Below are positions 1-9,800 of a DNA stretch of 64,000 nt, in pieces. Every line of letters starts with the position of its first letter. Within the stretch, counting starts at the first letter, position 1. Source of the DNA: JAJTDS01 sp964202895 (GTDB lineage: Bacteria > Pseudomonadota > Alphaproteobacteria > Rickettsiales > UBA1997); contig CAXNJM010000001.1 in the NCBI GenBank assembly GCA_964202895.1, forward strand, positions 124,001 to 188,000. Reading direction: 5' to 3'. The notes beneath the pieces were generated by a model. The model made no database searches and was not told where the DNA came from. It worked only from the letters and a program-made list of their open reading frames with translations. A program made the position numbers and the translations under genes.

Positions 1-1
1 A

Positions 2-3000
2 TTAAGCCCTATTAATTTTGTTACATCTATTTCTGACCGAGTTAGTGGTTTTTCCAACAAGAGATCTCCTCAAGAAACTCTTAATTTGTTTCTTGTAACT
101 AACTTATTATCAGATTACCGCGATAATTTTCAGCAATATATTGATAATAAAACTCCAATAACTTTTGAAATTTTTAAGCAAATTATCACTGCTAATGCTC
201 AAGATCAAGATATGCTCGATCTTGTTTTGAGTGCTATAAATCAAGAAAATTTTAAAAAATACTATGATTTAATTGTCTATGAACCATTACTAATTAACAC
301 TTTGCTCCTGTATAAAATGGATTGTCTTGCAGAAGTTAATCCTAATAATAATTGCAAGGCAGAATTACAGGCAATGCAAATACTTGCTAATGATGATTTG
401 GTTTCAATAAGAGTTTTAGGAGATAAGATAAAAACCTATAATTTTCGAGTGATTGATCAAGAGCGGTTAGGAAAAAAATGCAACCATTTAAATGTTGCCA
501 ATGCAAATGATTTACAATTTTTCGATAAAGATGAAAAAAAAATTACTGGAACTAAAAGATCTATAGTTGGATATAATTTTTCATCTGGATTTTTTAATCA
601 AAATTTATTTGCATATAATCTTGATGTTTATGTAAGAAGAGGGGCTATTTTCTTACCTTTCGACCATGTTAATGATAAAGAAATTCCTCATAACTCACAA
701 TTTAAATTTCAATCAAATAAAATTATTAATGGTTTTTTTCCAAATATTGATAATTATTATTCGAGAACAATTAGAGAAGATGGAAAGCTAATAGTCCAAC
801 CAAATTATGGTGTAGATTTTGATCATCAAGCTATCGTTAAGCCAATAGGTAATGGAGACATAATTTTCACGGGTTGGGATGATAATTTTGGTAATGTGGT
901 AATGATTAGACACGAGTTAAACGGTTTAGTTTTAATTTCTTCTTACTCTTATTTAGAAAAAATTAATGTAAAAGTTGGCGATATTGTTAATATTGAAACC
1001 GATATAGGAAGAGCTGGCTCCACAGGCTTATTCTGCAAGAAGCCTTGTTTGCATTTAGAATTAAGATCAATTGATGGAGTTTCTGTCGTATCTGCTAATC
1101 ATGCGGAAGAATTTTTAAAGAAAAATCTATCATTGTTTTTTTCGCCAAAAACAGCAATAGATCCTGTTTCTTACATGGATAAAGATATTCCAATTACTTA
1201 TAATTTTGATAAAATAGAAGGAGCTCAAAGAATCTCAAATTCTCATAATCAAGTCAAAAGCGAATATCCATATACTTACTTTAATAATGATATGCTTTTA
1301 ATTGAAGGATCTCTATTTTCAGGAACTCCAAGTATTATGATGGATGAAAATTTTGGGCAAAGACGGGGTTTATGGAAATTTGTTTTTGGTGATAGGCAAT
1401 ATTTTTTACAAGTAAAATTTAACCCCGATAGTAGTGGCGATATCTTTATTTACAATGCAAGCGATGCCAATAAAGATAAAATTGAGGATTATATTCTGAT
1501 TGATGGTTTGCCGGGTCATATTTTATATAGTTGTGTGTATAATTATAATAATAATTATTCAATGAAGTGCTTGGGTGTTGATTTTATAAACTCAAATTAT
1601 AATTTTTTTAATTACAATAATCCTAGATATAATGGCAATTTTATACCTGTTGGTAGCTCCTCTTTATCATTTCACTATGCTCAATCTTTTGCAGAAAATC
1701 CTTTTACTGGCTATAGTCGTTTTTTACATCTTTCAGATGGCTCCCAATTATTAATAAGCTCAAGGGAAAAAGATTTTATTACTGGCTTGTTTTTAGAAAG
1801 TTTTGATAAAGATTTTAATAAAAATGGCGAAGCAAGGTTTAGTTTGATAGATTACGGTAATTATCAGGCAAATTATAAAGATGGAGAAGTTTATTTTTCT
1901 CAAGATAAATCAATTTCAGGTTTTAACTCTCAGATTACTGAAACTAAAAATGGAAAAATGATAACACCTTACTCTAATTCAACAATTTATGGTTATGAAA
2001 ACTCCGATACTCACTATAAGAAAACCGCATTTACAGTTTGTGGTGACAATATCTTATTTATAGGTTGTTCTGCTGGAGAATATTCCTTGGAAGCTTTAAA
2101 TGCTGATACTCTTAAAAATAAATACATATCAAATATTTTATTGTTAAAGAATGATACAGAGCGATTTTTAGTTGATAATAAGCTATCTTCAATTAGGTCA
2201 AAAGATAATATTGAATATTCATTCTTGAATAGCAATAAAATGTTAAATTCAAATTTTGTGGCTAATGAAAATAAGACTGAATTACCGATGATGTTATCCA
2301 AAGCTTATCAAGCAAAAGAAATTATCGATCTTCCTAATTCTAGCAATTTTTTATCCTGCAATCCTAATCAAGAAAATATTATAAAAATATCCAGTCAAGC
2401 CAAAGAAATTAATATTGCAAATTTTTGTAAATCCCCATCTAATAATGATAAAATTGACTTAAGTAATTTTGTTTTTAGCAGTGGAAAACTGAGGTTCTTA
2501 GAAGCTACAAATAGTAATAGTTCTATTTATTTGGCTCCAACTCAATTTTATAGCGATACCATCATCTCTTTTTCTGATTTTCCTGATACTATAATTATTT
2601 TAAATGATTTTGATGCTAAAAATCTAAAGCCAGAAAATTTTATTTTTAACAATCAATTGGGAAATGTTAATTTGCAGGGGCTTAATATTACCAATAATCA
2701 AAGCAATCTTACATTTAATCAAATTGATGCCAATATTTCATTGCCAAATTTTCAAATCAATTCGATTTATCCATCTTATAATCCTAGTAAAATCAAGGTT
2801 GAATTATCAATAGTCGATAAAGATAATAATATAATTAAAGATGAAAATATTATACTTATTCAAACCGGAATTTCTAAATCTGGCATTGAATCTACCTTTA
2901 AAAATGGGCTGTGGAGTGCCGAAGGTTCAATTAGCGAGGTTAATGATTTATTGCAAGGTAATAAAATTGAAATAGGAAAAAATTTTACCGACCCAAATAA

Positions 3001-3628
3001 GAATATCGATAGCATTTTCAAGCTTTCAATGAATATTTCTGATTTTAGTAGTTTGAAGCATCGAGCCTTAACATTTGATAAGCAAGAAATTGCCATTAAT
3101 TATCAATGTCTTGAATTACCAAAAGATATTGTTGCAATTATTGATTCTCAAAAAGGTGAGGTTGATAAAAAAATAATAATGGATTTTGTTAGATATTTCA
3201 ACAATCCAGAAGATAAAAAATTTGAAGCAGTAATTGCAGAATTGCAACAAATTGGAGGCATCAACCCCCTAATTATTGAAAAAATTAACAAAACCGCCTT
3301 TTCAATAATTGGCGATAAATACGGAGACTATCCACTTAAATTATCCCTAACCGGAAAATGTCAAGAAGTTCTTGATAGACAATTTGATCTAAGTTTAAAT
3401 CAAATAGATAAAGATAATGTTAAAAATCAAGCAAATGATAATTCTTCAACAGCTATGATTGCTGGCTTAGCTTCTGCCGGCGCTTTATTGCTGATTTGCG
3501 GTGGTCTTTATTGTAGATATAGAAAAAAGAATTCAAATAATAAAATTGAAGAGGTTCCAAAATCCCAAATCGAATTAAGTAAGATAACCAATATTGGTCA
3601 AAATAATATTAATATTATGAGGTTATAA
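2..3628 (+). CDS. Large surface-type protein with degenerate M23 domain and C-terminal membrane anchor (5' partial)
   Basis: The reading frame is open from the left edge; the first usable start inside the window is a TTG at 86, so the gene probably begins upstream. Numbered from that TTG, residues about 240-325 resemble a LytM/M23 lysostaphin-like beta domain: GVDF, then GNVVMIRHE, V.VGDIVN and GRAGSTG, then CLHLE. Several metal or catalytic positions are changed: the usual His before GVDF is Asn240, the Y.HL loop reads SYSYL, and the HLH motif reads CLH323. This suggests a peptidase fold without activity. The middle is long, Asn-rich and unrecognised; residues about 1040-1110 look like a cadherin-like beta domain. 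A single hydrophobic segment at about 1123-1145 is followed by RYRKKN and a short tail, which suggests a type I membrane anchor. Possible roles are envelope scaffold or adhesin; the exact function is unknown. Confidence 0.6.
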   Translation, partial: LSPINFVTSISDRVSGFSNKRSPQETLNLFLVTNLLSDYRDNFQQYIDNKTPITFEIFKQIITANAQDQDMLDLVLSAINQENFKKYYDLIVYEPLLINTLLLYKMDCLAEVNPNNNCKAELQAMQILANDDLVSIRVLGDKIKTYNFRVIDQERLGKKCNHLNVANANDLQFFDKDEKKITGTKRSIVGYNFSSGFFNQNLFAYNLDVYVRRGAIFLPFDHVNDKEIPHNSQFKFQSNKIINGFFPNIDNYYSRTIREDGKLIVQPNYGVDFDHQAIVKPIGNGDIIFTGWDDNFGNVVMIRHELNGLVLISSYSYLEKINVKVGDIVNIETDIGRAGSTGLFCKKPCLHLELRSIDGVSVVSANHAEEFLKKNLSLFFSPKTAIDPVSYMDKDIPITYNFDKIEGAQRISNSHNQVKSEYPYTYFNNDMLLIEGSLFSGTPSIMMDENFGQRRGLWKFVFGDRQYFLQVKFNPDSSGDIFIYNASDANKDKIEDYILIDGLPGHILYSCVYNYNNNYSMKCLGVDFINSNYNFFNYNNPRYNGNFIPVGSSSLSFHYAQSFAENPFTGYSRFLHLSDGSQLLISSREKDFITGLFLESFDKDFNKNGEARFSLIDYGNYQANYKDGEVYFSQDKSISGFNSQITETKNGKMITPYSNSTIYGYENSDTHYKKTAFTVCGDNILFIGCSAGEYSLEALNADTLKNKYISNILLLKNDTERFLVDNKLSSIRSKDNIEYSFLNSNKMLNSNFVANENKTELPMMLSKAYQAKEIIDLPNSSNFLSCNPNQENIIKISSQAKEINIANFCKSPSNNDKIDLSNFVFSSGKLRFLEATNSNSSIYLAPTQFYSDTIISFSDFPDTIIILNDFDAKNLKPENFIFNNQLGNVNLQGLNITNNQSNLTFNQIDANISLPNFQINSIYPSYNPSKIKVELSIVDKDNNIIKDENIILIQTGISKSGIESTFKNGLWSAEGSISEVNDLLQGNKIEIGKNFTDPNKNIDSIFKLSMNISDFSSLKHRALTFDKQEIAINYQCLELPKDIVAIIDSQKGEVDKKIIMDFVRYFNNPEDKKFEAVIAELQQIGGINPLIIEKINKTAFSIIGDKYGDYPLKLSLTGKCQEVLDRQFDLSLNQIDKDNVKNQANDNSSTAMIAGLASAGALLLICGGLYCRYRKKNSNNKIEEVPKSQIELSKITNIGQNNINIMRL

Positions 3629-3701
3629 GTAATAATATTTGCCATGAGTTGGTAATAAATTTTATTGCATAATTTCTTATTTATAAAAAATAAAATAAAA
3701 A

Positions 3702-3729
3702 TTGACAATCAAGAAAGAATATCTAGATT
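3702..3729 (+). promoter_or_regulatory. Candidate sigma-70 promoter in the mreB leader
   Basis: TTGACA at 3702-3707 is followed after 16 bases by TAGATT at 3724-3729. It lies about 200 bases before mreB in the only stretch of roughly 300 bases without a gene between the large surface protein and mreB (3629-3930). The -35 match is perfect and the -10 match is fair. In DNA this AT-rich such matches also occur by chance. I see nothing else recognisable in this gap. Confidence 0.3.
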
Positions 3730-3922
3730 TTATGCTTATTTTAAGCAATAAAGCGATATTTATAAATTTATTTCTAATCTTTATTTTGTCAATTTTCTAA
3801 TCATCCATCAACCTTTGATAATGCTGGTAGGTAATTTAAAATAAGGGGCTTCGTGCAGGTTTTTAATTTATAGTTTTTTTGATAATTTTAATAAAAATAA
3901 ATTATTTCAAGTTTTAATTTTT

Positions 3923-3928
3923 GGAGGA
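3923..3928 (+). promoter_or_regulatory. Shine-Dalgarno sequence of mreB
   Basis: GGAGGA lies directly before the mreB ATG at 3931, with only three bases between GGAGG and the start codon, which is tighter than usual. It stands out because almost no other start codon in the window has a purine-rich site in front of it. Confidence 0.6.
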
Positions 3929-3930
3929 AA

Positions 3931-4971
3931 ATGTTTTCAAAGTTTTTTTCTTTTTCATCAAAAGATATAGCAATCGATCTCGGAACCGCAAACACTTTAG
4001 TGTATGTTAAAGGTCAGGGTGTAGTTCTGAATGAGCCTTCTGTTGTCGCTGTTATCAATGAAAACGGCAAAATGATTCCCTGTGCATTTGGTGGAACCGC
4101 TAAAATGATGCTCGGGAGAACTCCTGCTAAAATTGATGCAATACGACCTCTAAAAGACGGAGTTATCGCCGATTTCAAAGTCGCTGCCGAAATGATTAAG
4201 CATTTTATTCGCGAAGTAAATCAAGTTAAAAGTTGGTTAGGGCCTCTAGTAATAATTTGTGTTCCATCTGGCTCTACTCCAGTTGAAAGAAGAGCAATTC
4301 AAGATGCCGCCGAAGGAGCAGGTGCAAACGAAGTTTATTTAATTGAAGAGCCGATGGCTGCCGCAATAGGTGCCAACCTTCCCGTAACCGAGCCAACTGG
4401 CTCAATGATTGTTGATATTGGTGGCGGTACTACCGAAGTGGGTATATTATCCCTTGGTGGTATTGTTTATTCAAGGTCAGTTAGAGTTGGTGGTGATAAA
4501 ATGGACGATGCAATAATTTCCTATATCCGCAGATACCATAATCTATTAATTGGTGAATCTACTGCCGAAAGAATTAAAAAAAACATTGGTGCCGCCTGCC
4601 CACCAGAAGAGGGAGAAGGTGCGAGCTTTGAAGTAAAAGGGCGAGATTTATCAAACGGCATTCCCAAAGAAATGATCCTCACCGAACGACAAATTTCTGA
4701 AAGTTTAATGGAGCCAGTTGAGCAAATTGTCGATGCCATTAAAGTTGCTCTTGAATGCACTCCCCCCGAACTTTCTTCCGATATAGTTGAAAAAGGTATA
4801 GTTCTTAGCGGTGGCGGAGCGTTGCTTAAAAATCTTGATTATGTAATCAAGCAGGCAACTGGTCTACCAGTATTCGTTGCTGAAAACCCTTTATTATCTG
4901 TAGTTAATGGCTGTGGCAAGGTTCTTGAAAATACTAAAATGTTCAGAGCTACCTTGTTCCGCCAAGATTAA
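3931..4971 (+). CDS. mreB: Rod shape-determining protein MreB
   Basis: Bacterial actin homologue that polymerises under the inner membrane and guides the elongation machinery of the cell wall. The 346 residues are full length for the family. The N-terminal phosphate-binding loop DLGTANT follows a short amphipathic, Phe-rich N-terminus typical of membrane-binding MreB. The second phosphate loop reads DIGGGTTEV, and the adenosine motif is SGGGALL near the C-terminus. The start is fixed by the family N-terminus and the GGAGGA site. Unlike most genomes, no mreC or mreD follows; the next gene is a hybrid histidine kinase 320 bases downstream. Presence of MreB implies a rod or at least a peptidoglycan-bearing cell, consistent with slt in the same window. 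Confidence 0.97.
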   Translation: MFSKFFSFSSKDIAIDLGTANTLVYVKGQGVVLNEPSVVAVINENGKMIPCAFGGTAKMMLGRTPAKIDAIRPLKDGVIADFKVAAEMIKHFIREVNQVKSWLGPLVIICVPSGSTPVERRAIQDAAEGAGANEVYLIEEPMAAAIGANLPVTEPTGSMIVDIGGGTTEVGILSLGGIVYSRSVRVGGDKMDDAIISYIRRYHNLLIGESTAERIKKNIGAACPPEEGEGASFEVKGRDLSNGIPKEMILTERQISESLMEPVEQIVDAIKVALECTPPELSSDIVEKGIVLSGGGALLKNLDYVIKQATGLPVFVAENPLLSVVNGCGKVLENTKMFRATLFRQD

Positions 4972-5034
4972 TCATCATTAAAAATTGTGAATTTATTATT
5001 TGCATGATTATATATAAATTTTGATAAAGTTATA

Positions 5035-5278
5035 GGAGTTGTGGTTGTTTTTTCTATACAAAATTTATTGTTGCAGTTTGAAAAACTAAAGATGCTTAGC
5101 TTATTTTACTTTATTATCCCTCTTAATAATTGAAAATGATGGTTGCGTATTCACTCATTTAAGTGAAATAAACATCATTATTCAACTAAAAACATCATTA
5201 TTCAACCAATAAGAGTCAAGCATTTTCTACTGCAGTTGATAATCAAACTGCGGTACAATTAAAGTTTATCAAGAAAAA
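5035..5278 (+). pseudogene. dnaK: Decayed duplicate of an internal dnaK segment
   Basis: This stretch before the histidine kinase aligns by eye with about positions 8895-9120 inside the intact dnaK. The part from 5200 on is closest: over about 70 bases it differs by roughly five substitutions plus two single-base gaps, for example in TTTTCTACTGC and GATAATCAAACTGCGG. Upstream of 5200 the match is looser but colinear (CTTTATTATCCCTC against CTTCATTATCTCTC; GTATTCACTC against GTATTTACTC). A 20-base tandem duplication interrupts it. The single-base gaps break the reading frame, so it cannot encode protein. It accounts for most of the 320 bases without a gene between mreB and the kinase. Origin by segmental duplication or as the remnant of a second Hsp70 gene cannot be decided here. 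Confidence 0.8.
5171..5210 (+). repeat. 20-base tandem duplication
   Basis: AACATCATTATTCAAC occurs at 5171-5186 and again at 5191-5206. It forms two adjacent 20-base units whose last four bases differ. The second unit corresponds to dnaK sequence around 9041-9058, so the duplication arose inside the dnaK relic. Confidence 0.75.
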
Positions 5279-5291
5279 TTGTAATTAAAAA

Positions 5292-7631
5292 ATGATATTT
5301 TACATATTTAAACGAGGTGTCTTGCTAATATTGGCTGGATATTTGGTTTTTATATCAATTTCTTTTATTTTTATCTCTAAAAGGCAGGTTGATGTATTAG
5401 CAAAACAATCTAAAGTTATTGAGAATTTCTTGTTAGATTACTTTGAAAAATTAAATCAAATTAATTTATATGCAGGCAACAATATATTAAAAGTTAATAA
5501 TAATGGCCATCTAAACAAAGAATCCATCTTTAACATTTTAAAAGATACATCTAATATAAAAAATAAGAGTGTAGAATCTATTTCTTGGACTAGTTTTGAT
5601 TGGGTAAATTCTGGTGGTTTTCAGATTGTAAATAGTAGGTTGGGAGTTCGTCCTAAGCCTATTGATATGTCGCATCGTTCATATTTCAAAGATTATCAAT
5701 TAAAACCTTTTAAACTTTTACTTTCTCCGCCATCAATTGGTAATCCTAGTAATTTAAAAGTAATACCTGCGGGAACCTCAATATTTAGCAGTAATAATAA
5801 ATTTCTTGGAATTGTTGCCGTTGGAATAGATATTAATATTCTTGCCGATACAATACAAAAAAGAATTGATGAAAGAGTTGAATTTGCGATTTATGATAAT
5901 AAAGGAAATTTAATCATAAACAATTCTTTTGACAGCAACATTCTTGATAAAGCTGTTGTTGCGAAGATAAATAGCTTTGTTGCCGACTATGGTGAGTTGA
6001 AAAATTCAAATTTTATTTACCGCTATTATAATAAAATCAATGAATATAACTATATTATCTTCACAAAATATTCAGAATATGATTCAAAAAAAGAGTTATT
6101 TACTCTTATATTTCCATATATTTTACAATTTACCGTTATCTCAATATTCTTTGTCTTTACTCTGTCTGTTTTTAAAAGAAGGATTAATTATTTTAATTTT
6201 CAAGAAAAAAGATTAAATAAAAAAATCTTATCTCTAAACAAAGTCCTGAAATCGCTGATTCGTTCGCTTTCTCATGATGTTAAAAATTATATTTATGGTG
6301 TTGTTGGTTTAGTTGATGTTATTGATAAAAATATTGATGATAAAAATTTAGTCAAAATCAATGATGATAATCGTGCATTAGCAAGAATTATTGAATCTCA
6401 ATCAAAAGAAATGTTAGAATATTTGCAAGATATTCTCGATAAAGATATTAGTAAAAATGGCATTATTGCTAATATTGGTAAGGCTCAGAAGATAACAAGC
6501 TTTGATGTAAAAACAATGATAGAAACAATCTTAGTGGTGAATAAAAAATTTGCTGAAGATCATCAAACTTCATTTATTCTTAACTTTGCCAATAATATTC
6601 CTTTGTTGAAATTCAATAAAAATAGCTTTAGAGCAATAATCGACAATATTGTTAATAATGCTATAAAATATAATAAAATATGTGCCGAAGTTTTTATTAA
6701 TGCTATATATCTTGACTTTAGAAAAATCACTACTGATTCTGAAAAAAATCTTCCCAAGAAAATGCTAACTAATTATAAAGAAATCAAAGATTTAAAAGGC
6801 TTGGTTCTGATTGAAATAATTGACGAAGGCATAGGAATGAATGAGCAGGAAATAGATTTATTTTTGCAAGGCAGAGGAAAAGAAATAGATAAAACTCAAC
6901 TGGGTAGAAAGATTGAAACTTTCGGTATTGGAATGAATATTGTTAAAGATGAAGCAGTAAGAAATAATGTAATTATTGAGGTTGAGTCAAAGTTAGGCGA
7001 GGGAAGTAAAATAAAATTATGGTTTGAGGTTAAAAATGATTATAATGAGGTTAGTGAAGAATTAGATGATGAATATTTTAAAAAACAGCAATTAATCAAA
7101 AAGAGCTTGGATGATATTAAGTTTAATCATTATAATATTATCAGTAACAGCGACAATATTCATCGAGATAATAAAATAAATAAACAAAATATTATTAATG
7201 ACGATGCTATTAAAAATATTAGTGATGATGATAGAGCGATAATAATTGCCGAAGATCAGCCTGTTATTGCAATGTTACTAGAGATGAATCTTAATAAAAT
7301 ATTAAAAAAGCCACATATCATTAAAGTTTCTGATGGATACGATGTCTTAAGAACGCTAGAGATAATTGCCTGTAAAATGATTTTTCTTGATAATGATATG
7401 CCTAATCTTAATGGTATGGAGACGGTAAAAATGATTCGCAATCAGCAATTTAATAACAATATTAATAGTAAAAATATTGTAGTTATTGCAAATAGTGTTA
7501 ATGATGACCCAGATTCAATTGCAAGCTTTATAAATAGTGGTGCCAATAAATTTATTGATAAAACCCCTACAGCTGAAGATCTAGCTAATTTACTAAAAGA
7601 ATTTGCAAATAAAATTTTAGCGAAAAGTTAA
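5292..7631 (+). CDS. Membrane-bound hybrid sensor histidine kinase with receiver domain
   Basis: Two-component sensor of 779 residues. A first membrane segment lies at about 8-28, then a periplasmic Cache/PDC-like sensor to about 270 with the typical SHRSYFKDY and GIVAVGID strands, then a second membrane segment at about 273-297. The dimerisation H-box is SHDVKN with His328 as likely phospho-acceptor. The ATPase domain has an N-box (IIDNIVNNAIKYN), a G1 box (IDEGIGM) and a G2 box (FGIGMNIV). A C-terminal receiver domain carries acidic ED near its start, phospho-acceptor Asp700 in FLDNDMPNLNG and the conserved Lys in FIDKTP. No separate response regulator is adjacent, so phosphotransfer partners must be encoded elsewhere. 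The Asn/Asp-rich linker at about 600-640 looks disordered. Ligand unknown. Confidence 0.9.
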   Translation: MIFYIFKRGVLLILAGYLVFISISFIFISKRQVDVLAKQSKVIENFLLDYFEKLNQINLYAGNNILKVNNNGHLNKESIFNILKDTSNIKNKSVESISWTSFDWVNSGGFQIVNSRLGVRPKPIDMSHRSYFKDYQLKPFKLLLSPPSIGNPSNLKVIPAGTSIFSSNNKFLGIVAVGIDINILADTIQKRIDERVEFAIYDNKGNLIINNSFDSNILDKAVVAKINSFVADYGELKNSNFIYRYYNKINEYNYIIFTKYSEYDSKKELFTLIFPYILQFTVISIFFVFTLSVFKRRINYFNFQEKRLNKKILSLNKVLKSLIRSLSHDVKNYIYGVVGLVDVIDKNIDDKNLVKINDDNRALARIIESQSKEMLEYLQDILDKDISKNGIIANIGKAQKITSFDVKTMIETILVVNKKFAEDHQTSFILNFANNIPLLKFNKNSFRAIIDNIVNNAIKYNKICAEVFINAIYLDFRKITTDSEKNLPKKMLTNYKEIKDLKGLVLIEIIDEGIGMNEQEIDLFLQGRGKEIDKTQLGRKIETFGIGMNIVKDEAVRNNVIIEVESKLGEGSKIKLWFEVKNDYNEVSEELDDEYFKKQQLIKKSLDDIKFNHYNIISNSDNIHRDNKINKQNIINDDAIKNISDDDRAIIIAEDQPVIAMLLEMNLNKILKKPHIIKVSDGYDVLRTLEIIACKMIFLDNDMPNLNGMETVKMIRNQQFNNNINSKNIVVIANSVNDDPDSIASFINSGANKFIDKTPTAEDLANLLKEFANKILAKS

Positions 7632-7809
7632 ATAAATTCTTGTAATATTTGGATAAGAGTTTTTGTTATCTTGCAGGAAAAATAAATTTTATTTCGTCTC
7701 TTGTAATTTTTTACTAAAATATTAAATATCTTTTCGTGAGGCAAAATATTGTTAAAGCAATTTTTAATGCCCTAAAGTCAATTAAATTAATAATATAAAT
7801 TCTTATTTT

Positions 7810-9753
7810 ATGAGTAAAGTCATCGGTATAGACCTTGGAACCACAAATTCTTGTGTTTCAATTATGGAATCTGGTTCAGTAAAAGTAATAGAAAATGCCG
7901 AAGGAGCAAGAACAACCCCTTCAATTGTTGCATTTTTAAATAATGGCGAAAAGGTAGTTGGAGCCCCTGCAAAAAGACAAGCAGTGACTAATCCTAAAAA
8001 TACAATTTTTGGCATCAAAAGATTAATCGGCAGAACTTTCAACGACCCACTTACAAAAAAAGATCAAGATCTCGTTCCTTATGAAATAATCCCCGCTTCT
8101 AGCGGAGATGCTTGGGTTAAGGTTAGGGAGGAAAAATTCTCTCCAAGTCAAATTTCTGCCTTCACCCTCATGAAAATGAAGGAAACCGCTGAAAGTTATC
8201 TCGGTGAAAAGGTTGATAAGGCGGTTATTACCGTTCCTGCATATTTTAATGATTCTCAAAGACAAGCCACAAAAGATGCTGGTAGAATTGCTGGGCTCGA
8301 TGTTCTTAGAATCATTAACGAACCAACCGCGGCCGCTCTAGCTTATGGTTTTGAAAAAAAAGGTGCCCAAACTATTGCAGTTTATGATCTAGGTGGCGGA
8401 ACCTTCGATGTGTCAGTTCTTGAAATTGGCGATGGTATATTTGAAGTAAAATCGACTAACGGCGATACCTTCCTTGGTGGCGAAGATTTTGATATGAGAA
8501 TATTAGAATTTTTAACTAGCGAGTTTAAAAAAGAAAATGGTATAGATTTATCAAAAGATCCTCTTGCCCTACAAAGGCTTAAAGAATCTGCTGAAAAAGC
8601 AAAAATAGAGCTTTCTTCAACCCTTGAAACTGAAATTAATCTACCTTATATTACTGCAGATGCTAATGGGCCTAAGCATCTTAATATCAAGCTTTCTCGT
8701 GCAAAATTGGAGCAATTGGTTGATGATCTAATTCAAAGAACTCTCAAACCTTGTGAAAATGCTTTACAAGATGCTGGTTTAAAAGCAGGGGATATTGACG
8801 AAATTATTCTTGTTGGCGGAATGACTAGAATGCCAAAGGTTATCGAAGTGGTAAAAAAACTTTTCAACAAAGAGCCTAATCGCAGTGTTAACCCTGATGA
8901 AGTTGTGGCAATTGGTGCCGCGATTCAAGGTGCAGTATTGCAAGGCGATGTTAAAGATGTATTGCTTCTTGATGTTGCTTCATTATCTCTCGGAATTGAA
9001 ACTGCTGGTGGTGTATTTACTCGCTTAATTGATAGAAATACAACTATTCCAACCAATAAAAGTCAAGTATTTTCTACTGCTGGTGATAATCAAACTGCGG
9101 TTACAATTAAGGTTTATCAAGGAGAAAGAGATATCGCGGTTCATAATAAATTGCTCGGTGAGTTTAATCTAGAAGGAATTGCCCCCGCTCCAAGAGGAAT
9201 GCCTCAAATTGAAGTAATTTTTGATATTGATGCTAATGGGGTAGTAAAAGTTTCTGCAAAAGATAAATCTACTGGCAAAGAGCAACAAATCAGAATTCAA
9301 TCATCTGGCGGTTTAACTGAAGAAGAGATTAAAAAAATGATAAAAGATGCTGAAATGAATGCCGGCGCAGATAAAGAAAAGAAAGAATTTATTGAAGCAA
9401 AAAATAATGCCGATTCTTTAATTTATGAAACCGAAAAAAGCCTAAAAGAGCATGGTGACAAAATAGATGAAGCAACTAAAAATGCTATCGAAGAACAAAA
9501 GCAAAAATTAAAAGATTTACTTGCTAATAGCGAGACAAAAGCCGAAGAAATCAAAACTGCCACTCAATCATTAATGGAAGCATCAATGAAAATGGGTGAG
9601 GCGATTTATAAAGCTTCTCAAGCAAACCCTAATGCAGATCATGCTTCTGGTTTTTCTGAAGGTGCTTCAGACGATAATAAGCAAGATACAGCTAACAATG
9701 AAAAAGTTGTTGATGCTGAATATGAAGAAGTTAAGAAAGAAGATAAGAAATAA
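7810..9753 (+). CDS. dnaK: Molecular chaperone DnaK (Hsp70)
   Basis: ATP-dependent chaperone of 647 residues, full length. The N-terminus GIDLGTTNSCV, DLGGGTFDVS and GGMTRMPKV are the Hsp70 nucleotide-binding signatures. The substrate-binding domain and the helical lid follow, ending in an acidic, Lys-rich tail (DAEYEEVKK) typical of proteobacterial DnaK. The ATG at 7810 matches the family start; no Shine-Dalgarno is visible. The usual partner dnaJ is not downstream: instead the gene runs into a repeat island. The 178 bases upstream contain no convincing heat-shock promoter that I can defend. A decayed copy of an internal segment lies about 4 kb upstream. Confidence 0.98.
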   Translation: MSKVIGIDLGTTNSCVSIMESGSVKVIENAEGARTTPSIVAFLNNGEKVVGAPAKRQAVTNPKNTIFGIKRLIGRTFNDPLTKKDQDLVPYEIIPASSGDAWVKVREEKFSPSQISAFTLMKMKETAESYLGEKVDKAVITVPAYFNDSQRQATKDAGRIAGLDVLRIINEPTAAALAYGFEKKGAQTIAVYDLGGGTFDVSVLEIGDGIFEVKSTNGDTFLGGEDFDMRILEFLTSEFKKENGIDLSKDPLALQRLKESAEKAKIELSSTLETEINLPYITADANGPKHLNIKLSRAKLEQLVDDLIQRTLKPCENALQDAGLKAGDIDEIILVGGMTRMPKVIEVVKKLFNKEPNRSVNPDEVVAIGAAIQGAVLQGDVKDVLLLDVASLSLGIETAGGVFTRLIDRNTTIPTNKSQVFSTAGDNQTAVTIKVYQGERDIAVHNKLLGEFNLEGIAPAPRGMPQIEVIFDIDANGVVKVSAKDKSTGKEQQIRIQSSGGLTEEEIKKMIKDAEMNAGADKEKKEFIEAKNNADSLIYETEKSLKEHGDKIDEATKNAIEEQKQKLKDLLANSETKAEEIKTATQSLMEASMKMGEAIYKASQANPNADHASGFSEGASDDNKQDTANNEKVVDAEYEEVKKEDKK

Positions 9754-9800
9754 TCTATCAATCTCACTTCTCACTCACTTCACTCTGTTTGTAAAAGCAA

